Shown here: positions 52,807 to 64,000 of the stretch, in pieces
How positions within the stretch are numbered: position 1 is the stretch's first letter
How the letters are laid out: each line of letters opens with the position of its first letter
DNA from: Mugil cephalus
Taxonomy: Eukaryota; Chordata; Actinopteri; Mugiliformes; Mugilidae
DNA: 64,000 nucleotides
Direction: 5' to 3'
Assembly: GCF_022458985.1 (NCBI RefSeq)
Contig: NC_061783.1
Location: 15,073,913-15,137,912, forward strand
Notes under the pieces: model-generated
What the model was told of the DNA's origin: nothing
Seen by the model: only the letters and a program-made list of their open reading frames with translations
Databases searched by the model: none
Translations under genes and position numbers: made by a program

Positions 52807-55800
52807 ATGCTGCCGAGAAGAACCCGGTAGGCTTGAGTTTGGGCGTCGGGATGATGCGCAGTTGGTCTGCTCGCTCAGAAGTTCTTTTGAATTCATTATG
52901 TCGCGTCCAGTTTCGGCATCGCTTAAGAAAATCCGCTTGTTTCCCCACTTTAGTGTTTCTTTTAAACAGTTGCTGCTCTCTTTAAACGATGATGCTGGGA
53001 GCAGTAGTTATTCCAGCCCCTGCTAAAAATGTCCTTGCAGTCATTCTGTGCGACGGAGTAAAACGAACCAATTTTATTTTTTGTTGCATGTTGCATGTTT
53101 GCTGTGTTTCCTCATCTGCTCTAGATGATTTTGAAATTCCACGAAGGGATGCATGAATATTCCTATGTAAATTAAAGAGATTTCAGTATCTCGGCTGTTC
53201 AAAGTAGATCCAAACCACTGCAAAAGTTTTCTTTGCCCACTTTTCCTTCATGTCTGTGTGTGCGCTGCAGACGCAGACAGTTCCTTTTTGTCTTAAGTGA
53301 ATATTCTGGCTCTTCATTGTCTGTGGTCTACCTCAGGTATTGGACAGGTAGACGGAGGGCAAACAGAATCATGAAGAGGACCTTTAACCCGCCTCTGTCC
53401 GGTGGTTGCGTATCTTTTATTATTATTATTATTTTGTTTTTAATCAGTGGAGCAAGAGAAAGTGAAACTGCTGGTTTGGCTGCTCTGTAATTAGATGGAA
53501 GAAAGTGTGAGGCGATCAGGTGTGATGTGAAGCAGGAGCAGCAGGAGGTGTGGCTGAAGATGTAGAAAGAATCTGTTTTCTTGATGATAAGTTTCAGGCA
53601 GATGTGTCGATACTGTAAACACGTACCAAGTATTCACCAAAGAATAATCAAGAGCACAACAGAAATTCAGCCTGATTGTAACAAATATTGTTGTCCGTCT
53701 CCAAAGACAGATTACTATTTTATTTTACCCACAAATGTTATTGTGAGTTTAATTTTTCCTTCATAGAAAATGCTTGATGATTGCTCTCTTGCAAAAACAC
53801 ACAAGAAATTTAAGATGATTGAGCTCATGAAGTAAAAAACCACATGAAAATGAGCTGGTATCATGTGGTTTACTTCTTAACTCCAGTCTGTGAGAGTTTC
53901 ACTGTCTCTGTGGTTCAAGTTTATGGCAATGTCTCAATTCATACAAGAGCTGTAAAGCTGTAAAACACACAAGTCTGTTCATCACAGCTTTAATCTTGGT
54001 TTAATTGTCATCACCACAGAGTTACCTGACTGCCAGGTGTGTTTGCTCTGAACGGAGAAAGCCCTCGTAAGCAGAGCCCACCTCCCGTCTCATGATCTAA
54101 TCTGGACGTTCAGGAAACTTGCCTGTGTGTAACAGTTTGTGGTCAGTCCACGGATTTGTTGAGTCAGGTCTTGGATCAGGTGTTAATTTGAAACGTACCG
54201 TGACTCTTTCCCAGACGCGCTGGGCGGTGAATCAGCTGGTGGTTGACTTTTTAAAAGGGGGGCATGCTGTTTGGAGACAGAAGGTGGGTTTACTGGCATT
54301 TACTGAGCAGCTCTTTGGATGCGTGGACGCGTGAGGGTTGGGAGGCGTGGTGTGGATTGAGTGGCCTGACTTGGGTCCGACCCGCTCTGCTCTGTAAACT
54401 GGGCCGTGCGGACGCTCACAATGGTGAATCTCGACCTCGGCCGCCTCCTTGTGAGCTTTTAGGAGGGCGCTTATTGAGTGATTTGTTTCTGTTTTGCCTT
54501 TTTCTGGTGTTGGTTTATTCAGCATGTGTGGTCCGCAGAGATGGATTTGTTTTTGCAGACGAGGAACTTATCATTGTGAGAGCCAGTTATCCCCTCAAAA
54601 TAAAAAGCTGGACTAAAAACATTCATTTAACTCACAGTTTGGCAGCCATTTTTCAAAATTATAGCAAAGACATGTAGGTATTCTTGCCTAAAGATGTTGG
54701 AAGTTGGAAAAAGCATCCAACTTACCTTAAAGTTACTGTGTAGTGTTTGTTTTAGGATGTAACTGCGAGGCAGAGGGCAAATACATATCTAAAACGTAAA
54801 AAACAACGGTAAAAGGAGAAGAACAAAGCTTCTTATGTGGTGGATTTCCACGTTGTAAAAACTCAGTGTGCATTCTGTTGTGTTTTATCAAGGGTATAAA
54901 ACCAGTTAAAGCTCAGTGCTCCTCAGAGCTTACAGCACATCAGTCAAACCGACATGCTTGACCCAGCTAAACTGGGATCAGAGGTAATCTTCTGGCATGC
55001 TGGCGGAGACAGCCCATATTGACCTTGATGCAGAGCGCTGCAAAGGCCACCCGCGAGTCGTAGTGGTGACTTTTCATTGTCAGTGCATCCCTGTTTTTGT
55101 TTTCACGCCTTGATATGCATCACATATTACATTACAAATGAGCTGTAGGTGCCTTTTTTTCTAATTTAACCCTGATTCCTCCAGTTTTCTGCGTGCCAAT
55201 TACTGACTTGTCAGAGTCCGCAGGGGGGGCGAGTGGATTAGGCCTTCACGTGGGTAATGCACTGGCTGCAGTTTTTGGACCTCTAAATGCAGTGGGTGGC
55301 ATCGATTTTAGCTTGACTTCTCCTCATTGTTGCCTTCGTCAAAGAACGCGCCCGGCGGCGACCAACGCCGGGTTGACCGCGAGGCCAAAGACCACAGTGA
55401 AAAAAATGTGATCTAAAGACGGCACAAAATAGCAAGCCGCGACCAGAACTGTCTCCTCCTGCGACCGGTCTGAATGCGCCAACTGATATTTAAGCACACT
55501 GCCGTCACAGTTATACCATTTGAAATGGTGTGTCTTAATGTGGGCTGCTTTCTTAGAACGACTCTTGGTGCTTGAAAACTTCCCTTTCCACCCTTGAAAG
55601 GAGCGACAGAGAGAAGAGAGAAAAAGCGAGCAAGTGTGCCAGTGCCCCGTCCTTTAATTTTCCCTGAAGCCTTTTGTGAGGGAGTCGGCATGAAGTGAAA
55701 GCACAGTGTGCAGCTGTCCCCTTGGCCCACTGCTGGCTTTTTTGTGAGAGGTTTCCTTGTCGGGAATACTAATAGTGATACCAGCGCCGTGGAGCCGACC

Positions 55801-58800
55801 CAGCTGGCGAGAAAACAGACAACAGTTATTCGGCAATCAAAGGAGGCCATTTTATTTGACACGGGTTATTGAGCTGCGTGTGTGTTTGATATACAGATGC
55901 AGAAAGTGTACTCGGGAAAACCTCTGGCTCCATTCAAAGTTCTCTCATCCCGGTAATATTTATTCAGATTTGTCCAACTTCACATTACATAAGACATGTC
56001 CCTCTACACCTTGTTACACTGAACGCATTAACAGCGTCTCCTGTGTGCTTTGCTTTTGGGTTTCGTTGGGTTAGTGGACTTAGCAACAGTTCTGTTTTTT
56101 TTGTCTGGACTTTGTTTAAAGCAAAGCACAAATTTGTACCCTGCAACGACATGAGCATATCAGCTGCTCTCTCATTTTCTCTCTCTATAACTTTTTCCCA
56201 CATATCCATACTGCACATTATCTGGTGTGTTCGCAGCGGGAAAGGGTTGCAAAATAAATAAAGTTAAACCGGTTGGTATGTGTGCAAAAAAAAAAAAGAA
56301 AAGAAAGAAAACTACTGCAACACACGCAAGAAATAGAGGAGCTTTGAAATGGAAATGTAGCAATAATCTGTATAATATCACATATACTTTATATTGTCTG
56401 TACTGAAGGAAGCTGAAAACTTAACATCTTCTTATGGCATCATATTTTGAGATGATGTCCTTTCCTGAAACTTTAGTAGAAACACTCTCTATAATCTCAG
56501 CTTGTTTAACAAAGTTTATTTTTGTACACAAACTACTGAATCATTATAATTAGGATCAGTTAACGTGTAGGTGACTCAATTTCCCAAATATGCTGCTGTT
56601 ATATTGCTTCTCTTCGAAATAGGAAATGAGTTTTGAATTGGTCTCATCCGGCCTTAAATGTCTTAAATGTGTCAATCAGCTTTATGGTGCAACATTATTT
56701 ATTTATGTAAGGTCCGTCACACAATGTGTCAGGTGTAGACCCCTCTAAGTATAAGGCTGATTGAATTACACACATCTGATATTCAAAACATCCAATATCT
56801 GTGACTATCTGACACCCTAGAAAGGTTTTTTATAAATCACCTGCTTTGCGAGGGATCGGTAAAAATGGTAAAACCGTGCCACATTTCCTAATAATAGAGG
56901 CACTTTTCACTCCATTACCCCTTAAAAGTCATTTGGAGCCGGAACGCTGCTTTGTAATGATGAATGAACATTTGCCGCTTCATCATGTCCTGCTCATGAG
57001 GGTTGCATGAGGTCACCGTGGACGTCTTGCCATGCCTGCTGGGTTAATAACAGGGCCGGGCTGGTGACGGAGTGCTGGCATGGTGCCGCTGCGCTGAGGC
57101 GCCGTGTCATTAGCTCCCGGAGGTGATGAATGGCTTGTGGTGAGGAGCCTGCGCTCCCAGCTTCCCTTCTGAAAACCGGAGAAGTCTGTCTCTTTTTTTG
57201 CTCTGTGATTGAGCTCTGAGATTCATTTTTTATGATCCAGTCGGACTCTCGCACAGAGATTCTGTTATGTCTACGAAAATGTTCTGGCAAAGCAAGCAGG
57301 TTACAGGGATTTTTTTTTTTCCTTTTTCAGTCAGTCCGTTTATTAGGCACACCTTGCCAAAAATAATGCTGCTTAATACCAGAAGCCCTGCAATAAATGT
57401 TCAGTTTTTGTTGAAACTGTTTCAGTGAATTGTTGGTCCAACTTTCCAGTCCTCCTGGAAGCTTTCTTTGGCAACATGCTGAGAGGTGTTTCTGATATTG
57501 CTTTAAGATTAGTTTATGTTGATTGAACAATAAAATGAAAGGAAATGAGTTCATTTTACACTTGATTTATGTTCGTGAAAGTAAATTTAATAGTATAAAA
57601 ATCTGTATGTTTATCACACGTAAGTGTACTTTGTATTCTTTGGTGCAGACTAAAATATCCCCCAAAAAAATATTTGGCAAAGGTTCATGTTCAAAATTAG
57701 CATGTGTTAAAATGCTAACAGGCTAAGCTAAAGCTGTCTAATTACTGTGTTGGGGAGCTGCTAGCATTGTCGCACACGCTTGTGCTGTTTTAAAAATATC
57801 TGCAAATGCTCTGATGAAGGTCTTATGACCGAAACTTTAACATTAAAGTGATAACATTACATAAATTCAAGTGTGCAAATGTTTTCTTTATCAAAAATCT
57901 ACAAACAAATGCATGAGATCTGATTCTCAACTGTCCTCAGCCTTTTTTTGGATAGAAACCGGCAAAGTAAAGTTTCAGTCTGCTTTAAAGATCAGATTTG
58001 GGTCAAGATTAATCCATGAACTGCATTTTATAGAAAAATATAAGTAAATAACCAAACTGCAAATGGATAAGAAGATTACGGTGAAACCCTGAGTCTGTGT
58101 CTTCACCCAGCTACATCACACATGCTCTGCTGATGGTACCACAGAGGTGTGACCTTAAATGTGCCAATACATCAATGTGTTGAGATCAATGGAGCTGAAA
58201 GTAGCTGAACCAACATAATACGTGCCTTCCAGTGTCAAAAATCATCTATTAGGGGTTAAATACGTGTGAAATTGAAAAGGGGGAATTGGAAATGTTTGCT
58301 CCTTCAGTTTACCTTAGGATTTATATTTATCTTTATCGGTTTCAAAATGTACTTTGTCTTCATTTATTTAATGCGTTTGCCTTTTTCCCTCTCTATAGAC
58401 AAATACTTACACTCCTTTGTGCAGTGTGCCACCTCACTCTGACCTTTCCCACTCAAATCCCAACTGCAAGTGGTATGTCTACGTTTCACCTTCCTTCTTG
58501 CTCTTTATTTAAATATTAACATGAACATAAAAAATGGAGGTGAACTTCAATTATTTGTGCTGCAGATGAGGTGCAGCGGCTGCGGGTGAAAATCCCCCAC
58601 TCAGGTGGGGTTTCCGCGACGCTGGGCAGCTCCATCTTCCTCCCCTGCTTTGTGTCTCTGTCCTCCACACCCCCGTCCACCCCCTCCTCTGCCTCCCCCA
58701 CTGCGCCGAGGATTAAGTGGACGGTGGTGTCCGGCGGGGTGGAGACGCAGATCTTGGTGGTGCGGGGTTCCAGGGTGAAGGTCAACGAGGCGTACCGAGA

Positions 58801-61800
58801 CCGCGCCGCGCTGCTCAACTACACCTCCTCCCCTGACGACCTGTCTCTGTGGTTGGGAGATTTGCGCTCCAATGACTCGGGTCACTATCGCTGTGAGGTG
58901 CAGCAGGGCCTGGAGGACGCCAGCGACCTCATACAGCTCAAAGTTAAAGGTAGCAACATGATTTTTGGTTTTAAACGCTAATATTAATTACTAATTACTT
59001 TGAAATTATATCAGTTCACTTTATTCTCTGAGTTTGAACTGGTGAATACTGAAAAAAGTAAACCTTCCTCAACATTAGAAGCTCAAATGTCCTGATTTCA
59101 ATAAGATTTGACCCAAAATATTAAACAGGATGCTGCTGTCAGTAGACTATAGAGGTCTTAACGTGTTCTTAATTGTCTGCCTCGTGTTTTTAGGCGTTGT
59201 GTTCCACTACAGAGATGCTTTGGGCCGATATGCCTTTTCCTTTCATCAGGCCCAGAGGGCTTGCGAGGCCATCGGGGCTCAGATCGCCACCCCTGACCAG
59301 TTGCTGGCAGCTTATTATGATGGATACGAACAGTGTGACGCAGGCTGGCTGGCAGACCAGTCCGTCAGGTATTTCACCACCTCTGTGATATACTCATACT
59401 TACCTCTTTAAAAGCTGCTCCTGTTCACAGCTACGATTCGCTCTTATGCTGAGACTTTTTTTTTTTTTTTTCAAACTAAAATATTTTCTCGTTCTACTTT
59501 GTTCTCTTTCTACTCATTAATCCCAGTTGAAGTGGCTCCATTTTGTGTGGGAAAAGCTGACTTGTTTTCATCCCTGCAGGTATCCAATCCAAGTGCCCCG
59601 TGAAGGTTGCTACGGAGACATGAACGGGCAACCAGGAGTGAGAAACTACGGGACAATGAACGGAGATCAACTATTTGATGTTTATTGTTATGTAGAACAA
59701 ATTGATGGTATGAGTCTATTTCTATCTATTTATATATATATATATATATACAGTATATATATATTCAGTTTAATTATGTGTTCTTTGGTGGACATGGTCC
59801 TCTTCACCCACTGCAATATTTTTTAAACAGAAACACTACTACCACCAAACAAATCTGCAAATGTATAAAGTCACATTTCTGACACTAACACATCAAACAA
59901 ATTGGTAACAAAACTAACAAATGCTTTTTTATATACATAATATATATTTTTATGAGCTAAACTGGCTCCTCAGTAATCACGATAAAATTAGGTATTCAAC
60001 CTTATTCTGTACGTGCATTAAAAGTTTAATAACGAAAATATTTTTGCTTGCAGGGGAGGTGTTCCACAGCACCGTCCCTCAGCTGTTGTCATTTGACGAA
60101 GCGCAGTCATACTGCAGAGCTGCGGGGGGAGAGCTCGCTACAACAGCACAGTTGTACTTGGCGTGGAGTGAAGGACTCGACCGGTGCAGTCCCGGCTGGT
60201 TGTCTGATGGCAGTGTGCGTTACCCCATCATAACCCCTAGAGAGCGCTGTGGAGGGCCTCAGGCAGGCGTCAAAACCGTCTACCGCTTCAGCAACCAGAC
60301 TGGTTTCCCAGAGGCATCCAGCCTTCATGACGTTTATTGCTTCAGAGGTGAGTACACTCTATAACTGTGAGTGAAAAAAGCAAAATTGTCATTGTCTTAT
60401 AATGACTTTTAATGCCCTCTACAGAAAACAGAAATATGTCCACTGACTCACCGATGGACTACATGGCCACAGAGTCTGAAGACATTGGACATGATATCGT
60501 TATCCTGATGGACAAAGATCAAGAACTTCAGCTGAACCAACAAGTAGAACAAGTGGAGCGTGAGGCACAAAGTGTACTTGAATCTTTGCCCTATTTTACT
60601 GGCCTTTTTACCGAGGAGACCCTGGTCGACACGCATCCAACGGTTATATCAGACACAACAGAGTCCCCCTTAAGCCCCACGTCTACTCTGGAGGTTCTCG
60701 AGCCCTTTGACAATACTCCATCTCCCACAGAAATGAGCTACAACTCCCAGCCTCCCACAGCACTGACGGACAGTACCATTAGCAGCACAGAAACCTACAG
60801 TCCACCACAAAACACATCATTTCTTCAGAGTGTTAACAATGTGACTGATTCCCACCAGAACCTGAGCTTTACTTTCCAATCTGAGCTTGAACCAACCACA
60901 TACGAGCCTCACACAGAGAACCAGACGGTGCCAGACTCAAACCTTGACGAGGACTCTCAGCCATCTGAGACTCCAAAACCGCCCAAAGAGCCTGAACTGA
61001 ATTTTGACAGATCGCAAGCCAGTTACAATGAGACAGACAGCAGCAACCGAACTCAAGAGGAGACTTTGTGGGAAGTGACACGTGATCCAGTGATTCAGAC
61101 GACTCTGGAGGAGGCAGCAGCAGAAGATAAGTCGCAGATGTTGCTCACAACTCAGGCCTCAACGGAAGAAGAGGAAGGAACTCTTCTCACACAGCCAACG
61201 CAAAGTACCAGACCAACCATCGAGGTGCTGACCTCCATGTTTGCACAAATAGATGGGTCTGGAGATGTTTCTGAAGGTATGTCAATGACATTTTAGGACA
61301 CATGTCACCAAGGAATGAGTGTCTTTTCATGTTTTCTCACTTCGTATTTTGTATAATCCATGCAAAAGCTATACTATTAAGAAAGTTTGAACAATTTCTT
61401 ATTCTAAAGTATTAACTTCCTGGAGTTTTTGGAAAGTCCAAATTCGACAAATTTCTTATCTGTGTGCTAATCTCAGTTAGCTGCTAGCTATTGCAGTTTT
61501 ACAGTAGTCTACTCTTGTCAAGTGTTGCACTATTCCTTTCACTATTTCTGTAGATGTACATATTTACAGCTCTGGAAATCTCTGTGCTCTTTTTCAGAGA
61601 GCAGCCTGGACATGGAGGCAGTTAGCTTCTTCTCCACGTCAGCTTCTTCCACTTCAGGTTTCACCACTCACCTGACTCCTTCTGCTTTGGCTAGCGGCGC
61701 TCCACATCCAACCCTCCCGTCTGGGTCTCGTCATTTTGACAAACTGGGCATGGAAACCGTCTCCACTTCACCGCAGCTGTGGGAGACTACCGTTTCTAGA

Positions 61801-63288
61801 CAGGAGGGAAGCACAAGCTTAGAAATTGAAGACACACTCGTCACGGAAAGTGAAGAAAAAGAGCTGCGCTCAACAAAGTCTGATCAGCTGATTTCCGGAG
61901 TAAGTTCAGCTACCACTGAGTCTCCAGAATACTCGAACACCTCTCACTTACCTAACGCTTCCTCCACCACCACCACCACAGAGTATCACACGTCAAATTA
62001 CAGAGTGTATTTGGATACTGTGACCAGTTCTCATGAAGAGGGAAGTGGACAAGAACCTACCACTTTTAAAGAAGATGCTGAAGTTTCTCCAACTCTTGAA
62101 GACGAATTTAAGTTTCCCCCAACTCTCGAAGAGGAAGGCAACGGCTCCTTTTCACTGGAAAACGGAGTAGAATTAGCCCCAACCCTCATCCTCCCAGAAG
62201 AAGCAAACGTTTCTTCAACCTTTGAAAAGGAGGCTCGTATTCCCCCAATCCTTGTCCATGAGAAAGAAGCAAACATTTCCTCAAAACTGGAAGAGGAAGC
62301 GGATGTTCCCCCAACTCTTGTCTACACAGACACAATGGACGTTACGTCTACCTATGATGGAGAAGCCAGCATTTCCACCATGTTTGATGAGGAAGCCAAC
62401 ACCACCTCAAAGCTTGAGGATGACGTTAACGCTCCCCCAACTCTTGTCGATGCGGAAGATGCCAACGTTTCTCTGACACATTTCTACGAAAAAGAAGCAA
62501 ACATTTCCTCTAAATTTGAAGATGAAGTCAAGGTTTCCCCAACTTTTGTCGATGCGGAGGACACCGATGTTGAACTGACCCTTTCCTATGACCAAGAAGC
62601 CAACATTTCCAAAACTTTCGAGGAGGAAACCAACATTTCCTCTAAGCTTGAGGATGACATTAATGTTCCCCCAACTCTTGTCGATGCAGAGGACACTGAT
62701 GTTGAAATGACCGTTTCCTACGACACAGGAGATGACATTTCCCAAACTACTGAGGAAGACGCTAGCATTTCCTCAAAGCTTGAAGAGGAAGCTTCTGTCT
62801 CCTCAACCCCTGAGGAATTTACCATCATTCCTCTCAATTCTCAAACATCTACGTGGGCTCTGCTGACCACCACAACCGGACCCCAAGAGTCTCTAAACGA
62901 ACTTGAGTACAGCCAAGAAACCTCCTCCACAGCAGCTACAGACTCCTCCCTGACTACGACGTCCACTGCTGCTGACGTAAAGACGACCACCACGCCCATC
63001 ACCACCACCACCACCACCACACACTGGTCCAGACGCACCTGGAGCCCCACCACCACCACGCCCAGGGTTTTCCACAAGACGGCCGAGCCACAGAAGGTGA
63101 CACATGTCATACCGCCAGTGGGCCGCGGTCTGGCGGATGTTGAGATTAGCCTCACACAGCCGCCCACCTTGCTTATCTTGCCCAATGAGAGGGCAGCTGT
63201 AGGCGGTGCAGGGAAATCTTCAGGTAATGTTAAATCCACTCTCATCAGCCTAACCGTCCTCTTCCTACTCGACGCAGTGATGCACTAA
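52807..63288 (+). CDS. bcan: brevican, GPI-anchored form shown
   Basis: Lectican chondroitin-sulfate proteoglycan of brain matrix that binds hyaluronan. Exons: 52807-52826, 58399-58472, 58566-58949, 59194-59368, 59580-59707, 60054-60347, 60425-61276 and 61598-63288. They total 3618 nt (1205 residues). Exon 1 is inferred; it gives MLPRRTR joined to [16 protein letters not shown], a good signal peptide. An Ig V domain (about 32-159) carries cysteines in FLPC and YRCEV. Two Link modules follow (159-260 and 261-358) with the conserved [17 protein letters not shown] and [15 protein letters not shown] lines. The central region (359 to about 1180) is acidic, Ser/Thr-rich and repeat-bearing, with SG sites in DGSGD (about 638) and EEGSGQE (about 789). 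Reading through a donor at 63224 gives a hydrophobic C-terminus, a GPI signal. The secreted form would splice at 63223 to EGF, lectin and sushi exons beyond the window. Confidence 0.93.
52827..58398 (+). other. bcan intron 1 (inferred)
   Basis: The 5.6 kb between the inferred start-codon exon and the signal-peptide exon. Both strands lack coding exons. Contents are AT-rich stretches and a poly-A/AG run near 56285-56310. A repeat-free region with moderate GC at 54100-54470 shows no protein I recognise. Confidence 0.45.
59731..59762. repeat. (TA)n tract in a bcan intron
   Basis: Alternating TA run, interrupted once by 'cag', in the intron after the first Link module. Confidence 0.85.
62040..62815 (+). 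repeat. imperfect protein-coding repeats in brevican
   Basis: Translated, this part of the last exon repeats a unit of roughly 40 residues or its halves: [11 protein letters not shown], then (N/D)[13 protein letters not shown], then [12 protein letters not shown]. The closest copies begin at about 62375, 62490 and 62610. Units contain N-glycosylation sequons (NISS, NVSS), many acidic residues and Pro-Pro-Thr turns. Copies differ at DNA level, so the expansion is not recent slippage alone. Confidence 0.8.
63224..63288 (+). promoter_or_regulatory. read-through of a splice donor encoding a GPI signal
   Basis: The TCAG/GTAATG donor at 63223/63224 lies in an open frame that continues 21 codons past the donor. 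It encodes a polar linker with small residues (GKSSGNVKS), then a hydrophobic run ([15 protein letters not shown]) and a stop. This is the layout of a GPI-attachment signal: small residues as omega site, short spacer, then a greasy tail. Mammalian brevican is known to have a GPI-anchored isoform lacking the EGF-lectin-sushi end. Confidence 0.7.
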
Positions 63289-64000
63289 AATCCCTGGTCT
63301 GTCTTCTGCCCAACTTGCCTTTGCTCCATTTTTCTGTAAAACACCCCTCCTGCTTTTCAAACAACTTCCCCCTCCCCCCCCGTTTGTTTCACTCGTTGTC
63401 TCCGCAAGCCCACTCACCCTTCTGACTCCTCCCGCTTCACCTTCAAACACTCCTCGCTGCTCTCCCCGTGGCTCCCCACTCCCTCCCTCCGAGATACTCA
63501 CACCGGGACAGCTCCCGTTCGACACTTGTCAACAATCCAGTCTTGTTGTGCATGATGTTTTCCTCCTCACACAAAGATTGACTTCTGTGAAGTACTGTAA
63601 TATCCTGGTATGTCTGAATGAGTGTTTTAGTAGTGCGTTGTACATTAGATATTATTTGCAAGTAATCCACCTCTGCACCAATCCAGTGCAGGTTCTCCTT
63701 CTTCGGTTCTGCTAACTGTCAAATCTCACCTGGAAGCCACTTAAAAAGGGACTTTATCTTTCTCCGATATGTAACAGCAATTACGTTGAATGTAACAGCA
63801 CTGACCAATGCGACTGCAGTGATGCTTTAGTATATATTTAAGTATTTAACTGTTCTTGATTTTTAACTTTAATTTCTATATATTTTTCAGTCTAGTACCA
63901 GAAGCACAGATTATTGTCACGCTTTACAAGCACAAAATATGTTCAGTGTTGATTTGTTGTGAGCGTTCGCATTAAGCAAACGTGTTTGAGAAGGACCATA
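63289..64000 (+). other. 3' UTR of the GPI form / intron of the secreted form
   Basis: No AATAAA is present to the window edge, and no EGF-like exon was found. A pyrimidine-rich stretch at 63300-63520 holds no frame on the + strand that I recognise. The gene continues beyond the window. Confidence 0.5.

Noticed and set aside
55413-55862. 149-residue minus-strand frame in bcan intron 1
   Set aside because: No domain, no intron-exon structure, and composition like the surrounding intron.
62841-63245. 134-residue antisense frame over the last brevican exon
   Set aside because: Valine/glycine-rich shadow of ACC-repeat threonine codons on the sense strand.

Overview
The window is nuclear DNA of a ray-finned fish, most likely a spiny-rayed (percomorph) teleost. 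It has compact spliced genes with clean GT/AG introns, teleost-only families (rapunzel, a secreted PI-PLC-like enzyme, a TMEM272-like four-pass protein) and fish-type Tc1/mariner, LINE and SINE debris. I found no prokaryotic features, CRISPR arrays, tRNA or rRNA genes, and no recognisable retroviral element.

Layout. 1-1010: probable 3' end of an unidentified + strand gene. 2.5-5.2 kb (-): cyp51, lanosterol 14-alpha-demethylase, 10 coding exons, 499 aa. 6.3-10.65 kb (-): krit1 (CCM1), 16 coding exons, 741 aa, with a noncoding first exon near 11.95-12.1 kb. 13.9-14.6 kb (-): an intronless rapunzel-like gene. 14.6-19.6 kb: gene-poor, with a tRNA-related SINE. 19.6-23.1 kb (+): a secreted PI-PLC X-domain enzyme, with a decayed second copy of its 3' end lying upstream. 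24.6-25.5 kb (+): tmem272-like. 26.3-27.3 kb: Tc1 relic. 27.6-29.7 kb (+): mrpl9. 30.7-33.4 kb (-): prcc. 35.8-39.0 kb (+): hdgf with a long 3' UTR. 41.7-44.9 kb (+): mrpl24. 45-52.5 kb: gene-free. 52.8 kb to the window end (+): bcan (brevican).

I joined exons by splice phase. For cyp51, krit1, PI-PLC, tmem272-like, mrpl9, prcc, hdgf, mrpl24 and bcan the summed exon lengths are exact multiples of three, which supports the models. From memory of human maps, cyp51-krit1 matches neighbours on human 7q21, while prcc-hdgf-mrpl24 and bcan match human 1q23 (mrpl9 is 1q21). The window therefore joins two blocks that are separate in human.

The genes are mostly unrelated housekeeping and tissue genes (sterol synthesis, endothelial junction control, mitochondrial translation, mRNA and chromatin factors, brain matrix), not one pathway. 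I see no convincing undescribed multi-gene system. The most interesting signals are: (1) brevican ends in a hydrophobic GPI-type tail made by reading through a normal splice donor, with a large acidic repeat-bearing mucin-like region before it; (2) a brevican start codon on an exon 5.6 kb upstream that fits in phase; (3) the relic duplicate of the PI-PLC 3' end; (4) paired NRF-1-like and CTCF-like motifs at the mrpl24 promoter; (5) a CCAAT/CRE/GC-box cluster at the cyp51 promoter.
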